This document shows positions 10,580 to 20,973 of a stretch of DNA of 64,000 nucleotides, piece after piece; the stretch's first letter is position 1, and each line of letters begins with the position of its first letter. Under the pieces are notes generated by a model, which was given only the letters and a program-made list of their open reading frames with translations, was not told the DNA's origin and did not search any database. Source of the stretch: Flectonema sp. DT1601. Lineage: Eukaryota; Euglenozoa; Diplonemea; Diplonemida; Diplonemidae. Position numbers and translations under genes: made by a program. The stretch lies in assembly GCA_964019425.1 (NCBI GenBank), contig OZ025813.1, positions 186,001 to 250,000 on the forward strand, written 5' to 3'.

Positions 10580-12340
10580 CTAAGCCAGACCTTTACTTCT
10601 ACAAAAGACACAGATGTCACAAGTGCAAATCAAATCAGCTGATTTTCTGCCTAGGATTTCAAGTGTAGTGATACAAGGAACACCAGGGAAGGCGTATCTC
10701 ATCATTTCTGGGAAGGTAACGTGACGAGTTGATGCAGGTCGGATCGTCCATGATGAGATCCGGCGAAGCATCGGAACAGTTAGTTTAATATACCTTCCAA
10801 CATTCCAACAAGGATCATGTTTAAAGAAATACGGTACACACATTCGAAGAAGAACTTTAGTTGGAGATGAAGGAGGTGAGGCAAGTTGTGTTTTCATATG
10901 GCGAGCTGTGACAAATAATTCAATTTCAAGAGCACCCATTCGCTTGACGTCTAATTTTTTAAAAGTTTTCCAACAATCTTCCAACTCATCATTTGTTATG
11001 TGACTAATTTCATAACGTTCTAAAATACATCTGGGAGTGTTTGGATACCACGCCTCGAGTACTTCAGTGAAGGTCGGAGGATTATTTAATGCACACGCTC
11101 TCTGCCATAGCGGCCCACTAAACTTTTCTCCACCAATTAAGTCTTTTGCTGAACTCATAATCTGATCAGTCATGTGAGGAAGTCCTTGAGTTAAGGAATA
11201 GAACCCATCATGAGAAGGATGTAATACCCCAGCGAGTGTTCCTCGTAATCTGTGAATTGTCGCAATTTGAGGTTCCAAATCAACAAATCGCTGAAGCATT
11301 TGTCGTCTGACGTTTGGATACCATTCGAGTAGGATTTCGTAAAGGGAAACTTGACCATCTTTATTACGATCTAATTTCTTTAACATATGTTGGTCCTTTG
11401 CTCCCCACAGAGCGGATAACTCGCCAATCGAGAGCTCACCAGAACAGTCACCATCAAGAAGTTCAAAACCTGCTTTTAAACGATGAAAGTGTTCGAGTGT
11501 TAAGAAGGTTGCGTCTTCTTGAACTTTCCATTTTGTGAAGTCAGCTGCTACGTGTCCTGCAGAAGTTCCAAGTTCTGGTTCTTCATCATTCTGTCCACTG
11601 ATTGTTGTTATTACTTCTGTTTCAATTGCAATCTCATCAGGTCCAGACATCAACTTGTCATCATTCCAAATTGATTTATATTTTCGACCAGTCTTTCCAT
11701 CGATTGTTATCATCGAACCATCACGTTTACCATCCTTCCAAACACCTGTTGTTGTATCACCGTTACTGTATGTTATGGTACCACGTCCATGTCGTTTTCC
11801 ATTTTTAAAATTACCATTATAGCGGTACTTTGGATCATCTCTTGGGTTGTAATATAAACAGCCAATTTTTTGAGGATTTCCGTGTCGATAAGCTGCTTTC
11901 AAGTGTTCTCCTCTTGTAAAAGTCTCAGATCCTTGTCCTTCAGGTGTATCGTTCTCCCAGTTACCTTCGTATCGGTAACCCGCTCCCAGTTTTATAAGAC
12001 CGTAGCCATTGCGTTTGTTGTTTTTCCATTCTCCTTCATAGTAGTCACCGAGTGGATATGTGTATCGTGAATAGGGTTCACCTGTACAATGTCTTGCGTG
12101 AGAAGTGGCATCGATAGTGACGAAGTCGTCCTTTGCATTTGGATCAATTGTTTTTAGTGGTCCGTTGTACTTAAATACTCTTTCATCGGCTCCTTTCCAT
12201 ATCAGAGTTCCTTCTTTATCCCTAATTGCTGAATCTGTGTGTCCTTTAGTCCCGACAGTAGCAACTTCTCTAACTTGGGATCTCGCCAGAGAAAATGCTG
12301 ATTTTCTAAGTGGTGTGGAGGCATCCCCCGGAGTCGCCAT
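10580..12340 (-). CDS. MORN-repeat and EF-hand protein
   Basis: The product is 586 residues, starting at MATPGDAST. The frame is open 20 codons further up, but a CAACAG acceptor-like site ends one base before this ATG, so I chose the inner start. MORN repeats (YEGEW, YEGNW, YNGNF and GVW units) occupy about 99-235. Two EF-hands follow, DGDCSGELSIGE (about 296-307) and DRNKDGQVSLYE (about 324-335), both with good calcium ligands. The C-terminal 250 residues show weaker EF-like helical segments. MORN proteins commonly sit at membranes or the cytoskeleton, including basal bodies and flagella; EF-hands would add calcium control. The exact function is unknown. No intron is needed. It is separated from the ARF-GEF start by about 230 nt. 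Confidence 0.85.
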   Translation of the reverse strand: MATPGDASTPLRKSAFSLARSQVREVATVGTKGHTDSAIRDKEGTLIWKGADERVFKYNGPLKTIDPNAKDDFVTIDATSHARHCTGEPYSRYTYPLGDYYEGEWKNNKRNGYGLIKLGAGYRYEGNWENDTPEGQGSETFTRGEHLKAAYRHGNPQKIGCLYYNPRDDPKYRYNGNFKNGKRHGRGTITYSNGDTTTGVWKDGKRDGSMITIDGKTGRKYKSIWNDDKLMSGPDEIAIETEVITTISGQNDEEPELGTSAGHVAADFTKWKVQEDATFLTLEHFHRLKAGFELLDGDCSGELSIGELSALWGAKDQHMLKKLDRNKDGQVSLYEILLEWYPNVRRQMLQRFVDLEPQIATIHRLRGTLAGVLHPSHDGFYSLTQGLPHMTDQIMSSAKDLIGGEKFSGPLWQRACALNNPPTFTEVLEAWYPNTPRCILERYEISHITNDELEDCWKTFKKLDVKRMGALEIELFVTARHMKTQLASPPSSPTKVLLRMCVPYFFKHDPCWNVGRYIKLTVPMLRRISSWTIRPASTRHVTFPEMMRYAFPGVPCITTLEILGRKSADLICTCDICVFCRSKGLA

Positions 12341-12621
12341 TCTGTTGTAAGAACCTACTTGAGTTGTATTTATTAAACAAAAAATATACTTCACCATCAC
12401 GAATAACCATTACATAATATCTGTTTTGGATTGAATGCTATTAATAATTAAATTAGAATCCCCACAACACAAGGATAGTAATCAGTAGCAAAACCTAAGT
12501 CCTAAGACTAAAGGATTGCTATCACAGATTACAATTATTTCATCAGTACAGGTCGTACAATAATAAGTCCAATGTGAACTATTCATAATATGAAGATCTC
12601 CGAATGTATTAAGAGTGTACC

Positions 12622-13075
12622 TCATCTCTTCTTTTTTGGTGTTGGATCCATCGTCATGTGCTGTGCGGTGATAATCGCTGCCTGGGCAGCACGCATTGCT
12701 AGAGCTTCTTCAACGTTCTTTTGTGCCTGCAGTCCAGCCTGTTTTGGTTTGTTGGTGGTCTGATTTATTTGATTTGCCAAATAAATAAAATAAACATACG
12801 TGATAAGCAGCATATCTGATCATGTAATTCTTAACCTCTTCCTGGTATTTCACCCACTGCGCTACTTGTTCTGGTGTGTGAGTTGATTTCCTACTATTGT
12901 CATTTTCATCATTTTCATTAGCATCTGCGCCGTTAGAAGACTCGCTGTCTGGTTCTTTCTTTTCTGTAGTTTCAGTTTCGACTTTGCTGCGATCGCCTAA
13001 AGGGTTGAATTTAGTATCTATTATTGGTGGTTGGGCTCCTCCATCAGGGATTCCAGCAGTTCTTCCTTCACTCAT
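12622..13075 (-). CDS. small hypothetical protein, two exons
   Basis: Exon 1 runs 13075-12800 and ends at codon CAC before GTATGT. Exon 2 runs 12738-12622. The favoured intron is 12739-12799 (61 nt, ending AAACAG), giving 130 residues. An alternative acceptor 21 nt earlier (AATCAG) is also in frame and would give a 40-nt intron. The N-terminal half is acidic and low in complexity (Glu, Asp, Asn, Ser). The C-terminal half is one long predicted helix rich in Ala and Gln, ending in a basic PKKKR tail that could act as a nuclear signal. I do not recognise a family. The change of frame exactly at a good donor and acceptor supports the two-exon model. Confidence 0.6.
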
Positions 13076-13362
13076 ATTATTACTGTGGAGGGAGTAGAAG
13101 GCTTGACTATAGATTATTGAATTGAAAAGACCCGATGAAACAGATGTTACGAATCGGATAAAACAAACACAAGTCTGTGAAGATGATTACAGTCAGAACT
13201 TCAATATTATATCAGAAAGTGATTGCTATCGTCTTGTGAAATAAAAGGGAGACTCTTTCGGATTTTAATGTTAAAACCCGAATAGTTTCTTCTCCTGAGT
13301 TTGTTAGTTTAAAAAAAAAAAAAAAAAAAAACGACAAACATGAAGAAAATGTCAACTTCTTC

Positions 13363-14487
13363 TCACGGATGGAAATTTTTAAGATATCTTCCCCATTCGA
13401 TGTAAGCATCAACTGCTGGCGGGAGTGAGTTTGGTTTATTTTCACACCCAGCAGTGTAAAATAAATGATCATGCCACATTCTTGGGTATACGAGTACCTC
13501 TGCTTTAGGACCACCTGCTTTAACGACCTTTTCAGCAAACACAACTGTGTCATCAAGCATTAGTTCAGCATCTCCAACCATCAGCTGCATTGGAGGGAGT
13601 TTCGCTAGCCACTCATCACGAGCCCAGTAGGGTGAAGCTATTTCATTTTTAAGAGTGAATCCAGTATTTCTTCCAATGTATCTCCAACCAGCATTTATTG
13701 AACTGATTAAGTCTTCTTTACTGTTCCCACTTGAGAAGATTGGATCACCCGTCTTTGTTTTCTCAACCCAGACTCTACTTTCATACGACGGAAGGGAACA
13801 ACTCAGATCAGTGTAAGAGGAGACAAGGACTGCTGCATCTGCTTGCTTAACTCCTGTAATGATTGGTTTCTTGCCATCTAAGGTACCGCTGATGATGGCA
13901 AGCTCAAGTGACAATGCCAGGCCAGCGCCTGCAGAATCTCCGACTACGTAGACGTGTTCGGCTTCTTCTGGACCATGGAGACCATTTTCCCATACGTACT
14001 TCAATCCCAGTAAAGCATCCTCGAGTCCACCAGGGAATAGAAACTCTGGTACAAGTCGATAATCTATAGCCAGGACTGGCATGTCCGCAACAACTGCCAA
14101 GCGTGTTGTCAACGGACGGTAGAAGTCGCTTGGAGAATACTGCGTGTATCCGCCTCCATGAAGAAATAATATCCTTTTCTTATTTTTGCTTCTTTTTGGA
14201 TTAAACTTCTTTGGAAATATCCATTCAGCTGTTCCTCTGGGTGAGCCATTTCTCTCCCAAAAGTTGGTAACAGGAATACCTTCAAGAACTTTAATCGTCA
14301 CACCATCAGCTAAGGTTTTATCAATACCAGTTTCTCCAGAGTCCATCGCCTTTCTGAATATATCGATGCAAATGTCAGTCTGATCCCGACTCGTTGTTAC
14401 TGATGTTGCATTCAGATACTGCGAGGCAGCAACTGGATTTAGTGAAGACGCCCCTAACGTTATCAGTGCCAGTAATGTCCGTTGCAT
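13363..14487 (-). CDS. alpha/beta hydrolase, HSL-type esterase/lipase
   Basis: The product is 374 residues from MQRTLLALITLGASS, a likely signal peptide. The open frame extends 13 codons further, but TTTCAG acceptor-like sequence intervenes. The hormone-sensitive-lipase family hallmarks are present: the oxyanion-hole HGGG at 110-113, the nucleophile elbow GDSAG with Ser185, an acid residue in VGDAELMLDD (about 306-313) and the catalytic His339 in MWHDH. Spacing and length match HSL/arylacetamide-deacetylase-like carboxylesterases acting on short or medium acyl esters. A secreted or ER-lumenal location is inferred from the signal peptide. No intron. The substrate cannot be told from sequence. 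Confidence 0.88.
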   Translation of the reverse strand: MQRTLLALITLGASSLNPVAASQYLNATSVTTSRDQTDICIDIFRKAMDSGETGIDKTLADGVTIKVLEGIPVTNFWERNGSPRGTAEWIFPKKFNPKRSKNKKRILFLHGGGYTQYSPSDFYRPLTTRLAVVADMPVLAIDYRLVPEFLFPGGLEDALLGLKYVWENGLHGPEEAEHVYVVGDSAGAGLALSLELAIISGTLDGKKPIITGVKQADAAVLVSSYTDLSCSLPSYESRVWVEKTKTGDPIFSSGNSKEDLISSINAGWRYIGRNTGFTLKNEIASPYWARDEWLAKLPPMQLMVGDAELMLDDTVVFAEKVVKAGGPKAEVLVYPRMWHDHLFYTAGCENKPNSLPPAVDAYIEWGRYLKNFHP

Positions 14488-15897
14488 TTTAGATTTTGTG
14501 CACCTGAAATGAGTTAACATAAACAAGTGAAAACTCTATATTCAAATACCGCTTTCGCGATGTAAAAAATAAATATATACGACTGAGGTTTAAAAGGAAA
14601 ACATCAAACCCATCCAAGATTGATCATTACACACGAAATCGTCTCTCTAACACGAGGACACAAACAAACCGATGAGTAAAAGTAAGCCCTCTCGTTTTCC
14701 TATTTAACTTGCTTCTTAGTTACATTAGAACGATAAAATAAATCACCCTACGACATCCTTGAGTAATCTACGTCACCATCTATCAACTGACTACTTTATA
14801 TCAGTTGGGATATAAAGGAAAGAAGAGTAAACGATAAGTAATATTTTGATCCCAATGAGGGGGGCTGTTTTTATCAGTCCACTAAAATAATTCTACACCA
14901 GTGCGACAAATCAAAACACTTCTCTAACAGGTTAATCGCAGGAATGAACTCTGTCGCAAGAAAACGATTTCTCTACTACTGTGGTAATCAATCCTTATTT
15001 GTCTCATCTATCGGAGGGAAACTTGGGAGTGGGATACCGTAGAGATTAGATTTCACTTTTTTGCGACATAACTAGACAACGAGCACAAACCACCACATCA
15101 GTAAGAAAACATAACGAGGAGCGCATAGAATAAAAAAAAATAAAAAAAAAAGACAAACCAATGAGATACTTCATCTATAACTAAGCCTCCTCTAGAAAAG
15201 TGAGGTCATAAATCACAGCAAGTGTCAACCCAACATTGTTTAGTTGAACCTATCACACAGGAGAGGAGAAAGCGCACAAGTTATATTTGTTCTCCACGTC
15301 TCTAGTGACAGGAATTACCTTCCAATGGTAGTATTCGCACTCACGGAGGTTAACTTACACTGGGAGCTTGACGGAGTGATGAGCAACTGTTTTTACAAAG
15401 AAAAAAAAAGGATCAAAAGACAATTTTCACACAGGATTGTTGCATAACAGAACGAAAGAAAAAGAGGAAAAAAAAAAAATTAACAACGAGAACAATAAGT
15501 ATTTGCTCCCAAAAAAAAAAAAAAAAAAAAAAACAGTAACCAAAAACATCTTGACGTCAATTGCGTAACAAATGTGTCGTATACTCAATAGGTGGTTGCT
15601 TACGACACCAACAACACTTCACACGGAGATGTTATACAAGTATTAGTTACTGATTCGGATAAGACGTAATCGACATTATCAGGAAGGGTTCTCCCTGAAA
15701 AAATAATAATTTAATAAAACAGAACATCATAAGAGATAGAGGCAAAGTATAAATGCGAAATCATTGAAAACGAATTAAAGTTTTCTTGCTTCTGATTTGT
15801 AGAGTTGATCACCCACTTCAACAAAAGTTAAGCATCAGAGTCTTTCTCACACATGACTGAAATAGTTATGAGTTTTAATTCTGTTGATATTCTTCTT
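14488..15897. other. intergenic
   Basis: No supported gene over 1.4 kb. It contains the esterase leader, A-runs near 15131-15150, 15466-15479 and 15511-15532, and the 3' flank of the transporter gene. A 67-codon plus-strand frame at 15244-15447 has no recognisable features. Confidence 0.5.
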
Positions 15898-17522
15898 CTA
15901 CGGTAGTTCTTCACGGAAGGCTGTTGGACCAGCAGCTGAGGTTCCATAGGCCTGCTGTTCTTGAGTTAATATCTTGTACTTTGAGTTTGTTAGTCTTTCT
16001 TGAACCCTCCAGCAGATCAAGAAGCACAAACTAGATCCAGCTAATAAAGGCATAATAATTGTCATCGTCCACTTCCATGACGTAAGTTCATCTTGAATGC
16101 TACCGGCGTAGTACGGAGAAGGAACATCTCCAAACACGTGAGCCAAGAATGTTGCAAAACCAACAGACTGTGCCCTGTACTCAGGCTCTGTTACCCAAAG
16201 TAGCGCAGATACAGCAGGACCATAAAACGATGCAAGACAGAAGTATCCAACAGAGAATAAAGAAAAGAAAGCATACACATCCGGACTATTAGGTGGAAGA
16301 TGAAACGAGAGTGTAGTAAAGAAAGCAGCACTCATAAGAGCACAACCTGAAAACAATGCTGCCTGAGAGAGTCCTCCACCAAGTTTATCAAGTATAAATC
16401 CTCCAGTTAGAGTACCACCGATACCAGTTACGATGACCATAACTCCAAAGTAAAGATCCGCGTTGTCGAGTTCGTACACCTGACGACCTGCTTTTGGTCC
16501 CCAGAAAACGATAACACCACCAACAGCTTGCATGAGAGCGTATCCCATCCATAATAAATTATATCTGGTGTTTGACATCAAGAATTTGATATCTCCCCAA
16601 ACTGATCTCTGCTGAGCATGTTCTCCTAACACAAAACTATCTCTCACATTCTGAGAGATTGATAGTCTGTTTCTACGACGAGTTGAGTCTCTTAACTTTT
16701 CTCTGTCTTCAATGGATACGAATGACCTCGCTTCATCTTCTGCTGTCGCTTGTTCTTCGCTGTGATCCTTTAAGTACTCCCATCTGTACTCTTCTGGCCT
16801 GGCTAATAAGAATAATATCGCCAATGGGAAGTTCATCATCGCTTGTATGCGAAATGCCCATCGCCATTCATCTTGTGCTGCCATACCTGTTTGTTGTTTG
16901 TAGTTTAACTAATAAAAGGCCCATCAATTCCTTCGTGGCATCCGGGACCTCTGCCAAGTACATAACACATACCTAAGAGAAACCCTCCAGCACTTCCTAT
17001 AGATATAGCCATATAAAAGAATGCCAACCATAAAGCACGACGGTGAGCTGGAGCTATCAAATCAATCATTGCTGGAGCAACAACAATGAAAGATGGCTCA
17101 GCAACACCAACAAGAGTTCTACAGGCTAAAAGCATTCCGTAGTTTTCAGCGAAACCCGCAGCTAGCAGCGCAGCAGAAAAGATAAATTGACCAACACCTA
17201 TTATTAAAAAAGGATGGTACAATCGGACCGCATGAGCTGAAAGCGGTGAAGCAACTGTCAACCCGACAGTAAACAGAGACGCCAGTAATCCGGTCTCTGC
17301 ATTTGTCAAGTTAAATTCTCCCTGAAATCCGCTGTAGCCACACAGATCTCTACAGTCCTTTGATTCGTAATCGTCACAAGTCTTAGCGCAGGCTTCACTG
17401 TCGTACTCTCCAGTGACACCGTTACTCGCTACAGCTCCTCTCTCGACGAAGTTAAGGAACTGAAGTAAGCAAAACCAGAATAATATCATATTGCGGGAGA
17501 AAATCCCTTTTACCATTTCCAT
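15898..17522 (-). CDS. Spinster-like major facilitator superfamily transporter
   Basis: Exon 1 runs 17522-16973 and exon 2 runs 16886-15898. The intron 16887-16972 (86 nt, GTATGT..ACAG) is phase 1. It joins GGFLLG to MAAQDEWRWAFRI without a gap, giving 512 residues. The start MEMVKGIF follows acceptor-like CCACAG and AACAG sites. About 12 hydrophobic segments are visible. The stretch RTLVGVAEPSF..APAHRR and the DEWRWAFR box match the Spinster (SPNS) branch of MFS proteins, which move lysophospholipids or sphingosine-phosphate out of endolysosomes in animals. The first extracytoplasmic loop has six cysteines (CAKTC, CRDLC and others), probably disulfide-bonded. The substrate here is unknown. 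Confidence 0.85.
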
Positions 17523-18097
17523 TTTGACTGTGTTTCCCCTGTTGTTCCTGTGGATTAATTTAAAAAGATAAGCAACACATCTTCTGTAGTAATCCTTCTC
17601 AAGGGTTAACATCTTCCGTAATGCTTTGGTATCTAAGACAGAAGGGATTGTTATGAAATTCAAACAATAAATAACAAAGAAGCTTCTCACACGTTCACTA
17701 AATAAGTATATTAAGAAGGGAACCCCTTGATAAGTGTGTGGAGGGGAGAGAAAATTGCTTTAATACTTTACCTCATAGCGTAATTTACTACAGTGTGTAT
17801 GTGTTGTGTATTGTGTGCCAACAGGTAAATACTGTATCTCAAACATAATCAACTGACAGAGAGGGGCGAGCAGGAACAGAAGATCTTTTTTTTGGCTTTC
17901 AGTGCCTTTCAAGTTTAAATGTACACATCGAACAACAAAATAAAAATAAAAAAGAACCTTGTCAGGTATAACAGATTCTATGAACGTAGATGGATGTCAC
18001 GGAATTACCCTGTGATTATCACGTGAAAGGGAACGAGTTATAAAAATAAAAAAATAATAAAAAATTAAAAAGATAGCAAGAGAAGTGTAAAGCTTTG
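17523..18097. other. intergenic
   Basis: Mostly untranslated flank between the transporter start and the kinesin end. It may include a short last kinesin exon: a CACAG site near 18016 followed by GG-TAA would end the motor's frame at once if GTAAGA at its 3' end is used as a donor. Confidence 0.4.
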
Positions 18098-20842
18098 CTA
18101 CGTAAAGAAACTCTTACCTGCTGTGTAGGATGAAGGCTTTAACAATTTTGGAGGTGGGGATGTCTTCTGTGGTGAACCTCCAATTAAGTATCTACTTGTA
18201 ATCTTACCTGGTACAGGATGTGATGTGAATTCATTCTCAAACCTAAGTGCGATATTTAGTAATTTTAAATGCTCAGGAGAAACACTCGAACAGTCAGCTT
18301 CGAATTCCGTCTTTGATTTCTTAGCAGCGCAGTATAAATGCTCTCTTAATCTCAGTAGAGACGGTAGATTCTCCGCCACTTCACGGTACTTCTTATCCAA
18401 GTCTGAAACTACTTTATTAGTTGTTTGTGTTAGTTCCTGACGCAAGATTCCTTTCTCAGAAGCTAATTGCTTTTCTACTTCTGATTGCCTGACCAGTTCT
18501 CGCTGTTGCATTAAATTTAGTTCTCGTTCGATGTGCTTCTCCGCTTCTTCTTTAGCCTTTGAAATCTCTGTCTCTGATTCAGTTACATCACCATGTAGCT
18601 TACTGTGTTTTTCTTCCAACATTGATAATTCATATTTTAGTCCACTTATTGTTTGCTGGTAGGAGTTGCGATCTTTGTTTAGTTGATTTTGAATATTCTG
18701 AACTTGAGACTCAAGTTTCTGAATGTGATCTCCGAGAGACACCTCTTCCAACGTCGGAGTCTTTGCGATTGCTATTGTATTTGAGTAAGGTATTAGCGAC
18801 TGACTTATTCTGTCTCTCCGCTCTTCGAGAAGAAACTTGAATTCAGACTCTGATTTCTGAACTCTTCTCTGCAGCGATTCCAATTCAACGGATTGCTTTA
18901 CTATTTGAACATCTCTTTCAAAAACTAAATTATTAAGTCCAGTGATCTCCTCATCTCTTTCTGCTATTGTTCTCCGTTGTTCGTCAAGCAATTCTTCGAG
19001 TGTTTTTAAGCGGTGGTTATTACCTGTGACTTGTAAGTAGACATCCTCTTCTTTATCTTTTAGTTGTTTAGAAAGATCATCGTAGCGAATCATAAGAGAA
19101 GCGCGTCTGTTATAAATCTCGCGCTTCTCACCAATTTCTTTGTTGAGATTTGCGCTGAGTTTATCATTCTGCTCAGCTAACTTCATAGTGTGAAGTTCTT
19201 TCTCTTCTACTCTGGTTTGTAGATCACATATGACTCCGCTATATCTTTGTTCTAAGTCACGAGTTTGAGATTCCATTTCAGCGATAGCCTTCTCTGACAT
19301 ATCAATCTCTTCTTGTAGTTCTTGTATTCTTTGGACTGCACTCTCGTCTTTAGACTTTTGTTGTTGCTCAGATTCTTTTTGGCTTCGAAGATCTTCAAGC
19401 GCAGCCTGGAGATCACTAATAAGTTCCATCGTACTGTCTTCATTAACCGCGACGCTATTTACTATTCTACGTGCCTTGTTTGCGTATACTAAAGTGCTCA
19501 GGGTTTCATCTTTGTTTGAGAAGTGTGGAGATACCGTAGCGACCAGCATGGTGCGGGAATTTCCACCCAGAGAGTCTGACAGTGTCCATGTTAGTACACT
19601 CTCCCTGTATGGAATCACTCTCTTTGCTTTGTACGGTTGTAGCAAAGCGTCGATAACTTTTCGTAGTGTAGACAGTGAGTGATTTACCTTAGCAGCCTCA
19701 GCAAGATTTTCACCAGTGACACCACTTTTAGATACTCGTTCACTACCAGCAAGATCAACTAAGTTGAGAGCAGCCATTCTGGTGCACAATTGACCAGAAA
19801 CTCTCGTTGTCTGGGTAACTGATATTTTTAAAATTGCGTGTGAGCGACTAGAAACATCATTCATCCTAGTCGCTGCAACAGTCCGAGATGCCTGTCCAAT
19901 GTGAAGTAGTTTTAAACATTCTTCCCAGGAGTGGATTTGATGACATGACAGTCCTTCAACAAAAGGTCCAGTAATTGGGTGAAGCCTAACTTTTAAGTTG
20001 TGTTTATTTTGTTCTTTGCCGTCACTGAGGAGATCGCGTACCTTTTCCATGTAAATCTCCATAAAACGAACATCAATTTGAAATGATTTCTGAAGCATTG
20101 ATTCTGTCTGAGATAAGTTAGCTTCCTCTTCCTTAAGTCTATCAAACAGTTCCTGACACATTCTTGGGATGAGACCCCTTTCAGTTTGACTAGTTACTCC
20201 TTCACTACTTTCACTTGGTCCCATCATCGTGTATGTCTTTCCTGAACCAGTTTGACCGTAAGCCATGATACAGGCGTTGTATCCTCTAAATATGTGTTCA
20301 AGAAGTCTTGATCCTAGGATATTAAATATTAAATTCTGATCATAAATAGTATCCACATGTTTATGATGTTGTGATTTTGGAATAGACCAGAAGACCTGAT
20401 CGAAGTCAAACTGATCATTATTTCTCATAATTACTTTGTTACCATCAACTCTAATACAAGGTGGTGGGAATGTACCGTTCGGTAACATTTCTATATCGCG
20501 GTATGGTCGGATTCTAACGCAGGCTTTTACATTGTCGGTATCCGTAAATGACATTCGTCTTGATATCGTGCGAGCTTCTCGGAATGCTGAAGTTCTTCTT
20601 GATTGATGTATTCTTTCGAAACCTTCAGGAGTTGATTCACAGGAATTTGTACTACTCGCTCTTGTCAGACCTGTTTCTTCTGTTGTACAGAAAGGTATTT
20701 GCACATCCATGAACGTCGCTTTCTTTTCTTGTCGTTCTTTATCATTTAATGCCTTTCTTTTCTTCATTCCTTGTGGAACTGTAGCAATCCTAACAGATTT
20801 ATCTCGTGTAATTCGCTCACGTTCTCCTTTCCTTGCCGACAT
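18098..20842 (-). CDS. kinesin-3-like motor protein
   Basis: The product is 914 residues. A basic 100-residue N-terminal extension precedes the motor domain (about 104-470). All nucleotide-binding motifs are intact: P-loop GQTGSGKT (196-203), switch I NDVSSRSH and switch II DLAGSE. The motor is most like the KIF1/kinesin-3 group by its N-terminal VRIRPYRDIE and IPYRESVLTW segments. A long coiled coil follows (about 480-800), then a short Ser/Pro-rich tail. I see no FHA or PH domain, which argues for a divergent member. Role: plus-end microtubule transport, possibly in the flagellum. The last codons lie against a GTAAGA sequence, so a short final intron is possible and would change only the last few residues. 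A C-tract plus TTATAG acceptor lies about 63 nt upstream of the ATG. Confidence 0.9.
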   Translation of the reverse strand: MSARKGERERITRDKSVRIATVPQGMKKRKALNDKERQEKKATFMDVQIPFCTTEETGLTRASSTNSCESTPEGFERIHQSRRTSAFREARTISRRMSFTDTDNVKACVRIRPYRDIEMLPNGTFPPPCIRVDGNKVIMRNNDQFDFDQVFWSIPKSQHHKHVDTIYDQNLIFNILGSRLLEHIFRGYNACIMAYGQTGSGKTYTMMGPSESSEGVTSQTERGLIPRMCQELFDRLKEEEANLSQTESMLQKSFQIDVRFMEIYMEKVRDLLSDGKEQNKHNLKVRLHPITGPFVEGLSCHQIHSWEECLKLLHIGQASRTVAATRMNDVSSRSHAILKISVTQTTRVSGQLCTRMAALNLVDLAGSERVSKSGVTGENLAEAAKVNHSLSTLRKVIDALLQPYKAKRVIPYRESVLTWTLSDSLGGNSRTMLVATVSPHFSNKDETLSTLVYANKARRIVNSVAVNEDSTMELISDLQAALEDLRSQKESEQQQKSKDESAVQRIQELQEEIDMSEKAIAEMESQTRDLEQRYSGVICDLQTRVEEKELHTMKLAEQNDKLSANLNKEIGEKREIYNRRASLMIRYDDLSKQLKDKEEDVYLQVTGNNHRLKTLEELLDEQRRTIAERDEEITGLNNLVFERDVQIVKQSVELESLQRRVQKSESEFKFLLEERRDRISQSLIPYSNTIAIAKTPTLEEVSLGDHIQKLESQVQNIQNQLNKDRNSYQQTISGLKYELSMLEEKHSKLHGDVTESETEISKAKEEAEKHIERELNLMQQRELVRQSEVEKQLASEKGILRQELTQTTNKVVSDLDKKYREVAENLPSLLRLREHLYCAAKKSKTEFEADCSSVSPEHLKLLNIALRFENEFTSHPVPGKITSRYLIGGSPQKTSPPPKLLKPSSYTAGKSFFT

Positions 20843-20904
20843 TCGCGGCCTTCAATCTTCGAAATAGAAACTTCTAATTTACCTTTTTTTTTTTTACTTT
20901 GATT

Positions 20905-20918
20905 CTATAAGGGGGGGG
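20905..20918 (-). promoter_or_regulatory. candidate splice acceptor upstream of kinesin
   Basis: On the coding strand eight C residues are followed by TTATAG, about 63 nt before the kinesin ATG. This looks like a polypyrimidine tract plus AG. It would suit trans-splicing if the lineage is euglenozoan, or a cis-spliced 5' UTR otherwise. Confidence 0.35.
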
Positions 20919-20939
20919 AAGTTAATAGTAATGAGAAGC

Positions 20940-20973
<34 letters not shown>

